Shown: piece after piece, positions 18,195 to 26,896 of the stretch | Layout: each line of letters starts with the position of its first letter | Numbering within the stretch: the first letter of the stretch is position 1 | Assembly: GCF_004793765.1 (NCBI RefSeq) | Contig: NZ_SRYM01000003.1 | Location: 1 to 64,000, forward strand | Source of the DNA: Parabacteroides distasonis | GTDB taxonomy: Bacteria; Bacteroidota; Bacteroidia; Bacteroidales; Tannerellaceae | Direction of reading: 5' to 3' | DNA: 64,000 bases | Notes under the pieces: generated by a model | Seen by the model: only the letters and a program-made list of their open reading frames with translations | The model's database searches: none | What the model was told of the DNA's origin: nothing | Translations under genes and position numbers: made by a program

Positions 18195-19664
18195 ATGAAA
18201 AAGTACTATCTATATATTATATGTGTATGCTTTATCGTACTGGGGATATTTTCATGTTCAGACACGATTCCGGTAAGCAAGGAAACCTCAGAGAAACCGA
18301 TATTATACCCAGATTACGCAAATGTAACGATACCGAATAATATCGCTCCTCTGAATTTTAAGATACAGAATGCACATACGGAAGCGTTCGCTGTTTTCTG
18401 TTTTGAGGAAGTGAAGTTGCAGGTGAAAGAAAAAAAGGGGCAATTCCATATTCCTGCCGCCAACTGGAAAAAGCTACTTAAGAAAGCGACAGGCAAAACG
18501 ATACAAGTAAAACTTTATGCGAAGGATAAGGAATGGCTGAGCTATCCGGAATTCTCGTTGTTTATCGCACAGGAACCTATGGACTCCTATCTAGCCTACC
18601 GTCTGATAGAGCCCGGATATGAACTTTGGAACCAGATGGGTATTTACCAACGGAGCCTGGAAACCTACGAACAAAGTCCCATCATGGAAAATAAACACAG
18701 TGGACAAAATTGCATGAATTGCCATTCATTTTGTATGCAAAACCCCAACAAGCTGTTATTCCACATGAGAGATAAATACGCCGGGACTTACTTAATAGAC
18801 GGAGGTAAAATAGAGAAATTAAACACGAAAACGGAGCAAACGATTTCCCCCTTGGTGTATCCCTCTTGGCATCCTTCCGGGAAATACGTGGCATTCTCGG
18901 TAAACCAAACGAGCCAGAGCTTTCATTCCAATGACAAAAACAGGATCGAGGTTTTCGATAGCCAATCGGATGTAGTGGTATACGATACCGAGAAACATGA
19001 GATCATCAGTACTCCCGCCATTCGTACGAAAGAGGCTTTTGAGACATTCCCTACCTTTTCTCCCGACGGAAAAACGCTTTATTTCTGTACCGCCGAGGCA
19101 CGTTCGATGCCCCACGAGTATTCGGAGGTAAAGTATAATCTTTGCTCCATAGCGTTTGATCCGGTAACAAGGAGTTTCGGATCAAAGATAGACACATTAT
19201 ATAATGTACGAGAGAATGGAAAAAGTGTCTCTTTTCCCCGTGTCTCTCCCGACGGGAAATTCTTGTTATTCACCTTATCGGGCTACGGGAACTTCTCTAT
19301 CTGGCATAAAGACGCTGATTTATATCTTCTGGATATCGAGAGTGGTTTTTTCCATCCCTTACGAAACGCGAACAGCACAGACACGGAGAGTTATCATTCA
19401 TGGAGTAGCAACAGCCGATGGATCGTTTTCAGCAGCCGACGAATCGACGGATTATATACCCGACCTTATTTCGCCTATATCGACGAGAACGGAAATGCCT
19501 CCAAACCGTTCCTATTACCACAGGAAGATACGGATTTCTACCACCGGTTCATGAAATCATATAACATACCCGAATTTATCACGGGAAAAGTATCATCTAA
19601 CATACGGAAAATCAGCAAACTTGCCAAGGAAAGCAAGGGGGTTGACGTTACTTATCATAAATAG
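18195..19664 (+). CDS. Lipoprotein with one CxxCH motif and a TolB-like propeller, copy 1
   Basis: 489 residues. Lipobox GIFSCSD places the lipidated Cys at residue 21. An N-terminal domain (PDYANVTIPNNIAPLNF) precedes a single CMNCH motif at residues 173-177, the signature for covalent heme c attachment. The C-terminal half has PD40/TolB-like blades (FSPDGKTLYF, VSPDGKFLLF, WSSNSRWIVFSSRR). It is paired with the polytopic membrane protein 9 bp upstream. One heme on a surface or periplasmic propeller suggests electron transfer or a structural heme; the role is unknown. No cytochrome c maturation genes are in the window. Confidence 0.75.
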   Translation: MKKYYLYIICVCFIVLGIFSCSDTIPVSKETSEKPILYPDYANVTIPNNIAPLNFKIQNAHTEAFAVFCFEEVKLQVKEKKGQFHIPAANWKKLLKKATGKTIQVKLYAKDKEWLSYPEFSLFIAQEPMDSYLAYRLIEPGYELWNQMGIYQRSLETYEQSPIMENKHSGQNCMNCHSFCMQNPNKLLFHMRDKYAGTYLIDGGKIEKLNTKTEQTISPLVYPSWHPSGKYVAFSVNQTSQSFHSNDKNRIEVFDSQSDVVVYDTEKHEIISTPAIRTKEAFETFPTFSPDGKTLYFCTAEARSMPHEYSEVKYNLCSIAFDPVTRSFGSKIDTLYNVRENGKSVSFPRVSPDGKFLLFTLSGYGNFSIWHKDADLYLLDIESGFFHPLRNANSTDTESYHSWSSNSRWIVFSSRRIDGLYTRPYFAYIDENGNASKPFLLPQEDTDFYHRFMKSYNIPEFITGKVSSNIRKISKLAKESKGVDVTYHK

Positions 19665-19700
19665 ATCGAATCTGGGAAACATACATAAAGTAAAAAGAAC

Positions 19701-21473
19701 ATGAATAACTCAAGCAAAAAGATCATACCTATTCTTCTGCTCTTATTGTGCACCTGCCTTCTGGGGTTACATTTACAAGCCACTCAAGAAGCAACCTTCT
19801 TCTACCGGGAACAACAGCAGATCTTCCTGTTCGATAGTGAATATGTATTGAATATACTTAAGACAATTGGAGGATTGGCTACGATTTGTTCCCAATTTAT
19901 TATACAGTTCTTCAAGGTGCCGCTGATCGGATCGCTGGTGACTGCCTTGATCGGTGGAGTCTCTGGTTGGTTATTCTGGCTGACCTTACGAAAGATACAT
20001 CCGGCATTATATCTTATGCCCTTGGCCTTTCTCCCCATCCTATTCCAATATCTTTACCTAATGAAAGATAGCTATCATTATGAAGGACTGACAGCCATGT
20101 TGTTTTGGTCATTGGCGCTTAACGTATATAGTTACAGCGCACGAAGATTTAATTGGACGTACCGTACCTTAATTGGTTGCTTGCTGGCTATCGGATTGTT
20201 TTACACGATGGGATCTGTAGCTATATTATTCGTCCTTAGCAGCTTACTATTTGACGTATTACAAAAAAGCGAACGTTGGTACGCAAGCTTCATCCCGTTG
20301 CTGCTGCTACTTATCGTAGGCTCCCTATGTGTCTTAGGAGGCAGTAAACCCGATTATGACTATGTATTTTGGATGAAAGATTACGTAGAATATTTCATTG
20401 AGCTGGAACCATTCTACGGCTTCTCTTGGCAAGTAGCGCTACTCGTTATGTTTCTATTCTTCCTATCACGTTATTTAGATCACATAAAAACCTATTTAAA
20501 AGCTTTAGTAGCCGTAGCACTACTTGCCTTATCCGGTATGTATTATACGCAAACGGCTCTTCAACAGAGGAATAAAGATTTCTATACGTTGATGCAAATG
20601 TTTCATTACATAGATACCGAGCAATGGGACGCCATAATCTCATCCGCCGATCTGAACTATAATAACTACTTACACCTGAATTGCCTAAACCTTGCCTTAT
20701 CGCATAAAGGGGTGATACAGACTGATTTATTCAAATACCCGCAAAGCGGAATACAATCTTTGGTCTCAAAGTATCAAGCGCATATAGAAGAAAGTTTCCT
20801 ATTCAGCCAGATATACTACCATGTAGGAATCACGTCTTTGGCATACAATTTCGCTTTTGGTACCTCGGTGGGAATTACACACGGCAGTCCCGTCATGACC
20901 AAATTATTAATAAAATCCCATTTGATATACGGACAGTATCCCGCAGCCGAGAAGTTTATATCCCTATTGGAAAAGACATGGGCCTATCATGAATGGGCCT
21001 CCTCGCAACGAAAGTTCTTATATAATGACCTAGCGGTGGAGAACGACCCGGAATTAGGGACAAAAAGAAAAAGTCTATCCAGCGACAAAGACCTTTTCGC
21101 CAATATAATCGGATTGTTTGATAACTTGATGATTATATTGGAAGAGAATCCCCAGAATAAAGCCGCGTTGGATTATACGATCGGCATATTATTATTATCG
21201 AAAGACCTGCCCGCTATAAAAATGTTTGTTGAAAGATTCAGTGGAACGGAAGTACTCCCTACATTGCCCGAGCCTTTGCAACAGGCCGTGATCTCTTATG
21301 CGGAGCATGATCCGGATTATTGCCGCAAGTATGGGGTAACCGATAAAGTCCTGTCCGAGTTCTCGCTATTCAAGCAACGTGTATTGGGGCTAAGGCATGC
21401 CCGACAAGATATAGCGGCTGGAATAGCCGACTATCGACCTACTTTTTGGTACTATTTGATACTCTCAAAATAA
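19701..21473 (+). CDS. Polytopic membrane protein with soluble helical C-half (DUF6057-like), copy 2
   Basis: 590 residues, paralogue of the protein at 16446-18185. Several membrane segments fill about the first 285 residues, followed by a helical soluble region with AYHEWASSQRKFLYNDLA, the counterpart of the conserved stretch in copy 1. The C-half is better conserved than the membrane part. It starts 36 bp after the first CxxCH lipoprotein and is followed after 8 bp by the second, so all four genes may be one transcript. Function unknown; the repeated gene order implies that each membrane protein has its own lipoprotein partner. Confidence 0.7.
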   Translation: MNNSSKKIIPILLLLLCTCLLGLHLQATQEATFFYREQQQIFLFDSEYVLNILKTIGGLATICSQFIIQFFKVPLIGSLVTALIGGVSGWLFWLTLRKIHPALYLMPLAFLPILFQYLYLMKDSYHYEGLTAMLFWSLALNVYSYSARRFNWTYRTLIGCLLAIGLFYTMGSVAILFVLSSLLFDVLQKSERWYASFIPLLLLLIVGSLCVLGGSKPDYDYVFWMKDYVEYFIELEPFYGFSWQVALLVMFLFFLSRYLDHIKTYLKALVAVALLALSGMYYTQTALQQRNKDFYTLMQMFHYIDTEQWDAIISSADLNYNNYLHLNCLNLALSHKGVIQTDLFKYPQSGIQSLVSKYQAHIEESFLFSQIYYHVGITSLAYNFAFGTSVGITHGSPVMTKLLIKSHLIYGQYPAAEKFISLLEKTWAYHEWASSQRKFLYNDLAVENDPELGTKRKSLSSDKDLFANIIGLFDNLMIILEENPQNKAALDYTIGILLLSKDLPAIKMFVERFSGTEVLPTLPEPLQQAVISYAEHDPDYCRKYGVTDKVLSEFSLFKQRVLGLRHARQDIAAGIADYRPTFWYYLILSK

Positions 21474-21481
21474 AAACACAT

Positions 21482-22960
21482 ATGGAAAAACAGACTTACA
21501 CGAATACAAACCGATATTTTTTCCTTTTTCTCATCGCCTTGATGGTTTCATGCTCCAAAAGTGACATACAGATCACCAAGAGCTTAAATGAGGAAATAAC
21601 CATTTATCCGGATTACAAGGATGTAACCATTCCTGTAAACATCGCCCCACTCAATTTCTCTATCGCCGATAGCAGTGAGCACTGTCTCATCATTAAAGGG
21701 GAAAAGACCCAATTCCAAGTTTATAGTGATGAGGGGCTCTTTGAGATCCCACAAAAGAGATGGAAAGCCTTATTGAAAGAGAATGCCGGAAAGCAAATAA
21801 AACTGACCATCGCTAAACGCATACAGGGCCAATGGAATGCCTATATACCTTTTCATATGGACATCGTAAATGATTCCATTGATAAATATATAGCCTATCG
21901 CTTATTAGCCTTGAGCAATGATATGTGGAACAGGATGGGCATCTATCAACGAAACTTGGAGAATTATGACCAAAGCGTGATTTACGAGAACAGCTTAACC
22001 GACTATAATTGTGTAAACTGCCACACGTTTTCCTCCGGGAACCCGGACAAAATGATTTTCCATATGCGAGGCAAACACGCCGGTTCCGTACTGATTGATG
22101 GAAAGAAAATAACCAAGATAAATACCAAGACACCCGAGACTGTCTCAAACTTTGTATACATGTATTGGCATCCGAATGGTAACTATCTGGCGGCCACCGT
22201 ATGCGATACCTACCAAAACTTCTTCATCAATAATCCCAATACGCTGGAAGTGTTGGATCATAACTCCGATATCGTGATCTACGACGTGAAGAAGAACGAG
22301 ATATTCTCTTGCGAAGCGTTAAATTCCAAAGACGCGTGGCAAATATTCCCCGCATTCTCTCCCGACGGAAAGAGCCTCTATTTCAGCTCGACCGCCGCCG
22401 TAGATTCTATTTCCAAGAACTTCAGACAAATGACCTATAGCCTATGTCGTGTAGACTTTGACCCGGAAACCCGTACTCTAGGCCAGCAAGTAGATACTTT
22501 ATATAATGGCCGGACCAACCACAAAAGCGTATCCTTTCCTCGGATCTCACCCGATGGTAAATATCTGGCTTTCACCTTACAGGAATATGGCGGCTTCGGT
22601 GTTTGGCATAAAGATGCCGAACTATATATGATCCGGCTATCCGACGGAAAGACGTACCCGCTGACCGAGGCGAACAGCCCCGAAGGAGAAAGCTATCATT
22701 CATGGAGCCGCAACAACCGTTGGATGGTATTCAGCAGCCGCAGATTGGATGGATTATACACGCGTCCGTTCTTCACCTATATCGATGATAGCGGTACGGC
22801 CCATAAACCATTCCTCCTGCCGCAAAGAAATCCCGTAAAATATTATAAAGACCTGTTGTGGACTTACAATCTCCCGGAGTTTATACAAGAAAAGGTCCAA
22901 ATAGACACGCATGCCGTGATGGAAACAATGAGAAATACAAAAGGAATCCATGTAAAATAA
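21482..22960 (+). CDS. Lipoprotein with one CxxCH motif and a TolB-like propeller, copy 2
   Basis: 492 residues, paralogue of the product of 18195-19664. Lipobox LMVSCSKS; heme-type CVNCH at residues 177-181; then TolB-like blades (FSPDGKSLYF, ISPDGKYLAF, WSRNNRWMVFSSRR). The open frame could begin at 21446 inside the previous gene, but that adds a non-signal leader; the ATG at 21482 gives a normal lipoprotein signal and leaves an 8-bp gap. Conservation of CxxCH and its surroundings in both copies argues that the motif is functional. See copy 1 for role. Confidence 0.75.
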   Translation: MEKQTYTNTNRYFFLFLIALMVSCSKSDIQITKSLNEEITIYPDYKDVTIPVNIAPLNFSIADSSEHCLIIKGEKTQFQVYSDEGLFEIPQKRWKALLKENAGKQIKLTIAKRIQGQWNAYIPFHMDIVNDSIDKYIAYRLLALSNDMWNRMGIYQRNLENYDQSVIYENSLTDYNCVNCHTFSSGNPDKMIFHMRGKHAGSVLIDGKKITKINTKTPETVSNFVYMYWHPNGNYLAATVCDTYQNFFINNPNTLEVLDHNSDIVIYDVKKNEIFSCEALNSKDAWQIFPAFSPDGKSLYFSSTAAVDSISKNFRQMTYSLCRVDFDPETRTLGQQVDTLYNGRTNHKSVSFPRISPDGKYLAFTLQEYGGFGVWHKDAELYMIRLSDGKTYPLTEANSPEGESYHSWSRNNRWMVFSSRRLDGLYTRPFFTYIDDSGTAHKPFLLPQRNPVKYYKDLLWTYNLPEFIQEKVQIDTHAVMETMRNTKGIHVK

Positions 22961-23311
22961 GAACAATAGCTAGGGTGGGCGAAAGGAGATAAGGATGTCT
23001 GTTTGGTTAAATCAACCCACCCTGCTATGATCTGTTTGTTCACTCTTTTATCGCCACCGATAATGAAAATAGAGCGTTTCAAATCAACGCCCATATCTCC
23101 ATTCGTTGTATTCATAAAATAAGAACAAACTCTCGGCAATCAGATTTCACTCTTTAGTGAAACAAACATATGTAATCTGCGTTTATAGATTATCAAATAC
23201 CTCTTTAAAAACCTGAGGCAAAAATAAACTATTCTGACAGATAAATAGGCCTGCAAATATTCACATTTCATTCACAACACACACCAAAACGTCCATTTAT
23301 CCTAGGAAGGA
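22961..23311. other. Intergenic region with a bulged hairpin and 14-bp direct repeats
   Basis: An inverted repeat (22966-22979 with 23016-23028, one bulged base, core AGGGTGGG/CCCACCCT) has a 36-base loop and no T-tract. The 14-mer TAAAATAAGAACAA occurs at 22953-22966, overlapping the stop of the preceding gene, and again at 23115-23128, so the 148 bp between may be an insertion or a duplication scar. No gene was identified; a minus-strand open frame here lacks family features. Confidence 0.4.
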
Positions 23312-24493
23312 TCACAATTTAACATTTAAACGTTCCATCATCATTCCAGTCTTCTCCCTCGCCTCCGTCACATCCAAACCACGGGCCAGCAAGACGGCCA
23401 TACGACGATGTCCGTGCACTTCCGGTTTTCCAAAGAAACGCATCTGCGTATCGGGTTGCTCCAAGACCTTATCCAGATTGCCCAAAGCCAACCGGTCACT
23501 ATCCCCTTCCACTACGACGGCACGGGAAGCTCCCGCTCCGTGAAACGCAATATTAGGGATCGGCAAGCCCAGCACCGCACGAGCGTGCAAAGCAAATTGA
23601 GACAAATCCTGTGTAATCATCGTCACCATTCCGGTATCGTGCGGACGGGGGGAAACCTCGCTGAATATAACATCGTCTCCCTTGATGAATAATTCCACGC
23701 CGAAAATGCCACGTCCGCCTAAGGCCTCGGTGATCTTACCGGCGATCTCACGGGCTTTCGCTTTAGCGGCAAGGCTCATGGCTTGCGGTTGCCAAGACTC
23801 ACGGTAATCACCATCCACCTGAACATGTCCCACGGGTTCCAAGAAAGACGTTCCTCCGATATGACGAACCGTCAGCTGGGTAATCTCATAGTCGAAATCC
23901 ACGAAGCCTTCCACGATCACCTTACCCGCTCCCGCACGTCCGCCCTCTTGGGCGTACTGCCAAGCATGATCGATATCCTTTTCCTTGCGAACCACGCTCT
24001 GCCCGTGTCCGCTCGAGCTCATGATCGGCTTCACCACGCAAGGCATACCGATTACCTTCACCGCTTCCTTGAATTCCTCCTCGGTCTCGGCGAAACGATA
24101 CGGCGAGGTAGGCAAGCCCAGCTCCTCGGCCGCCAAGCGGCGGATTCCCTCACGGTTCATCGTCAGCCAAGTGGCACGGGCGGTAGGAATCACATGGTAT
24201 CCCTCTTCCTCCAGTTCCATCAAGGTACGGGTAGCGATCGCCTCCACCTCCGGCACGATATAATCCGGTTTCTCTTTCTCGATGATCTCCCGCAAGGCAT
24301 CGCCATCCAGCATGGAGACCACATAGGAACGATGCGCCACCTGCATGGCCGGAGCGTCCGGATACTTATCCAAGGCGATTACCTCCACGCCATAACGCTG
24401 CAACTCTATTACAAACTCTTTCCCCAATTCACCCGAGCCACAGAGCACTACTTTAGTTGCCGTAGCCGATTTGGGCGTACCAATTGTTACCAT
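23312..24493 (-). CDS. purT: Formate-dependent phosphoribosylglycinamide formyltransferase (PurT)
   Basis: 393 residues, full length. ATP-grasp enzyme that makes formyl-GAR from GAR, formate and ATP in purine synthesis. An N-terminal Rossmann-like domain ([13 protein letters not shown]) is followed by the ATP-grasp domain with [18 protein letters not shown] and the metal-binding [24 protein letters not shown], both diagnostic of PurT as against PurK. Cytoplasmic. It is transcribed alone, with a -7 promoter at 24522-24529, and is divergent from the ABC efflux operon. Confidence 0.95.
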   Translation of the reverse strand: MVTIGTPKSATATKVVLCGSGELGKEFVIELQRYGVEVIALDKYPDAPAMQVAHRSYVVSMLDGDALREIIEKEKPDYIVPEVEAIATRTLMELEEEGYHVIPTARATWLTMNREGIRRLAAEELGLPTSPYRFAETEEEFKEAVKVIGMPCVVKPIMSSSGHGQSVVRKEKDIDHAWQYAQEGGRAGAGKVIVEGFVDFDYEITQLTVRHIGGTSFLEPVGHVQVDGDYRESWQPQAMSLAAKAKAREIAGKITEALGGRGIFGVELFIKGDDVIFSEVSPRPHDTGMVTMITQDLSQFALHARAVLGLPIPNIAFHGAGASRAVVVEGDSDRLALGNLDKVLEQPDTQMRFFGKPEVHGHRRMAVLLARGLDVTEAREKTGMMMERLNVKL

Positions 24494-24521
24494 AAATCTT
24501 TCTGTTATTTGAATTCTGCCA

Positions 24522-24529
24522 CAAAGGTA
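24522..24529 (-). promoter_or_regulatory. -7 element for purT
   Basis: TACCTTTG on the minus strand, 28 bp before the purT ATG. A fitting -33 TTTG was not found. Confidence 0.45.
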
Positions 24530-24593
24530 AGGGTTTAGATAAAGATAGCCTAGGGCTTTTCCCTTTATCTATTAAGAGGAAGAAGCACAGACA

Positions 24594-24681
24594 TTCATTA
24601 TCCACCAACTGTTGGACGATCATCCACCAATTGATAGATGATCTTCTAACAGCCGTTGGATGATCATGCAACAGCCATTAG
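24594..24681. repeat. Intergenic array of four 22-bp units
   Basis: Units start at 24594, 24616, 24638 and 24660. The last three begin AYGATC, and units 3 and 4 share AACAGCCRTTRG at their end; units 1 and 2 share ATCCACCAA. The array lies in the divergent gap between purT and the efflux operon. Confidence 0.6.
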
Positions 24682-24799
24682 AAGATGAATACATATAGTC
24701 CCGGCACTTAGACTGACGGCTCGTATGGCCTAATAGATATTGATAAGAGAGCTAAGCCTATTCTATCAAAACCTTTTGTTAATATTGTATAATTACAAC

Positions 24800-24818
24800 T
24801 ACCTTGTGATACAAGGTA
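24800..24818. promoter_or_regulatory. Operator-like palindrome upstream of the efflux operon
   Basis: TACCTTGT-GAT-ACAAGGTA, a perfect 8-bp inverted repeat with a 3-base centre. It covers the place where the -33 box of the promoter (-7 at 24832-24839) should lie, which suits a repressor site. PadR- or TetR-type regulators use sites of this shape; no regulator gene is adjacent. Confidence 0.5.
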
Positions 24819-24831
24819 TCTTAGTAAAACA

Positions 24832-24839
24832 TATCTTTG
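24832..24839 (+). promoter_or_regulatory. -7 element for the ABC efflux operon
   Basis: TATCTTTG, 82 bp before the ATPase gene and 13 bp after the palindrome at 24800-24818. Confidence 0.5.
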
Positions 24840-24921
24840 TGCCCAGATGATAAAAGTGTTCGCCAGCAGCGTAACTTATTTAGTAAACTGTACGTCTAAT
24901 ATATTAAAGTAACTACATAAT

Positions 24922-25608
24922 ATGATGATTCAACTGAGAGGAATAAACAAAACGTACTTTAATGGAGCCCCACTGCACGTTTTGAAAGGTATCGACCTGG
25001 ATATAGAGAAAGGAGAGATGGTATCTATCATGGGAGCGTCCGGTTCCGGTAAGTCAACCTTATTGAATATCTTGGGAATATTGGATACGTACGACACGGG
25101 CACCTACCAATTAAACGGACAGTTGATTCAGAATCTCAGCGAAAGTCGTGCCGCCGAGCTCCGGAACCGGATGATCGGCTTCATATTCCAATCTTTTAAC
25201 TTAATCTCATTCAAGAATGCCATGGAGAACGTCGCCCTCCCACTCTATTATCAAGGGGTCAGCCGTAAAAAGAGGAATGCCATGGCACTGGAATATTTGG
25301 ACATGGTGGGATTGAAAGATTGGGCGGAGCATATGCCAAATGAGATGTCCGGCGGACAGAAGCAACGGGTAGCGATCGCCCGGGCCTTGATAGCGAAACC
25401 CCAAATCATATTGGCCGACGAGCCGACCGGAGCGTTGGATAGCAAGACGACCGTGGAAGTAATGGAACTACTACGCAAGGTAAACCTAGAAGGTATGACC
25501 ATGGTGATCGTTACCCACGAACCCTCCGTAGCGGAGGCTACAGACCGGATTATCCGGGTTAAGGACGGGTTGATTGAACGTATCGAAAAAGAAGAGAATC
25601 ATGTTTGA
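24922..25608 (+). CDS. ABC transporter ATPase, MacB/LolD type
   Basis: 228 residues. Walker A GASGSGKST (about 37-45), Q-loop FQSFNL, ABC signature MSGGQKQR, Walker B IILADEP and the H-loop VTHEP are all present. The length and motifs fit the MacB/LolD group that drives mechanotransmission permeases rather than importers. It is the first gene of a five-gene operon and overlaps the first permease by 8 bp, so translation is coupled. The likely role is powering export of a drug, peptide or lipid-like substrate through the adaptor and TolC proteins encoded downstream. Confidence 0.92.
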   Translation: MMIQLRGINKTYFNGAPLHVLKGIDLDIEKGEMVSIMGASGSGKSTLLNILGILDTYDTGTYQLNGQLIQNLSESRAAELRNRMIGFIFQSFNLISFKNAMENVALPLYYQGVSRKKRNAMALEYLDMVGLKDWAEHMPNEMSGGQKQRVAIARALIAKPQIILADEPTGALDSKTTVEVMELLRKVNLEGMTMVIVTHEPSVAEATDRIIRVKDGLIERIEKEENHV

Positions 25609-26875
25609 CTTTGATAATTTCAGGGAAATATGGAGCACCATCAAAAAGAATAAGCTCCGTACCTTCTTGACCGGCTTCTCGGTCTCATGGGGTATTTTCA
25701 TGTTGATCGTGTTACTGGGAGCGGGAAACGGGTTGCGCAATGGTATCATGTACAACTTCAGGAATATGTCTACCAACCGGGTCGAGGTATGGACACGCTA
25801 TACCACCAAGCCTTGGAAAGGTATGCAATCCAACCGTAGCATCAGTTTCAAGGAAGAGGACTTAAGCGCCTTGAAGAGAGACCTCAAGGAAGTAGATCTC
25901 TGCTCGGCTACCATTTCCCACAATGACACGATCACTTACAACGAGGAATATGTGACAGGACAGACCAATGGCGTATATCCGGACCATGCCCCCATCAATT
26001 ACGTGAATGTAGAGACGCGTAACGGTCGCTTCATCAATGAACAGGACATGAGGGACCGAAGAAAGGTGATCGTGATCAGTCCCCGTATGGCCGAGATCTT
26101 GTTTCGTGACGAGAAGCCGCTGGGTAAATACGTGAAATGCGGGAATATGATGTATCAAGTAGTCGGCGTGTATAACGACGATGACAAAAGCAATAACGCT
26201 CCCGCTTACATCCCATTCTCCGTAACCCAATTACTATATAATAAAGGATACGGCTTCGGATCGCTAACGTTTACCTTGAAAGGGGTAACTACCGAAGAGG
26301 AGAATAAGACCTTCGAGGAACGTTTCCGGAAATGGATGGCACGTCGCCACCAATTCGATCCGACAGACAAGAACGCTATCGGTATGTGGAACATGGCGAA
26401 TGAGTTCCTCATGTTCGACAATATGCTGAACGGGATTACTTTATTTATCTGGATTATCGGCATCGGAACCTTGATGGCAGGAATCGTGGGAGTGAGCAAC
26501 ATCATGCTGATCACCGTACGGGAACGTACCCGAGAGTTCGGCATACGCAAGGCTTTGGGAGCAAAGCCCGGCTCGATATTGGCATTAGTGATAGCCGAGT
26601 CCATCCTTGTAACAGCCGTCTTCGGCTATGTCGGGATGATCATGGGGATCGGGATTACGGAACTAATCAATCACGCCATGGAAATGGCCCAAGCCGGGGC
26701 CCAGTCTGGAGGGAATATGGGAGAGGACACAACGGTCTTCCGCAACCCGACCGTCAACCTGGCGATAGCTAGCTCAGCTACGGTCTTGATCATCATAGCC
26801 GGCGTATTGGCGGGTTATTTCCCGGCTCGCAAGGCGGTAAAAGTCACGGCTATCGAAGCCATGAGAACGGAATAA
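25601..26875 (+). CDS. MacB-like ABC permease 1 (FtsX fold)
   Basis: 424 residues. One N-terminal membrane helix (FSVSWGIFMLIVLLGAG), a periplasmic domain of about 230 residues (MacB_PCD type) and three C-terminal helices with the FtsX signature GVSNIMLITVRERTREFGIR. The ATG at 25601 overlaps the end of the ATPase gene; a longer frame from 25574 would overlap more and lacks support. It is a paralogue of the next gene, and the two probably form a heterodimer with the ATPase. Confidence 0.9.
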   Translation: MFDFDNFREIWSTIKKNKLRTFLTGFSVSWGIFMLIVLLGAGNGLRNGIMYNFRNMSTNRVEVWTRYTTKPWKGMQSNRSISFKEEDLSALKRDLKEVDLCSATISHNDTITYNEEYVTGQTNGVYPDHAPINYVNVETRNGRFINEQDMRDRRKVIVISPRMAEILFRDEKPLGKYVKCGNMMYQVVGVYNDDDKSNNAPAYIPFSVTQLLYNKGYGFGSLTFTLKGVTTEEENKTFEERFRKWMARRHQFDPTDKNAIGMWNMANEFLMFDNMLNGITLFIWIIGIGTLMAGIVGVSNIMLITVRERTREFGIRKALGAKPGSILALVIAESILVTAVFGYVGMIMGIGITELINHAMEMAQAGAQSGGNMGEDTTVFRNPTVNLAIASSATVLIIIAGVLAGYFPARKAVKVTAIEAMRTE

Positions 26876-26896
26876 TAATAAATAAAGAAAAGAACC

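Noticed and set aside
18711-18725. Calling the CxxCH lipoproteins full cytochromes c
   Set aside because: Only one motif is present, no distal Met ligand can be assigned and no maturation genes are nearby; heme attachment is left as a hypothesis.
21446-22960. Longer start for the second CxxCH lipoprotein at 21446
   Set aside because: It overlaps the preceding gene and puts residues before the lipoprotein signal; the ATG at 21482 restores it.
22864-23139. A minus-strand 91-codon open frame in the gap before purT
   Set aside because: It overlaps the end of the CxxCH gene, has no start signal, and its sequence shows no fold or family I recognise.
25574-26875. Longer start for permease 1 at 25574
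   Set aside because: The ATG at 25601 gives the family N terminus and a usual short overlap with the ATPase gene.
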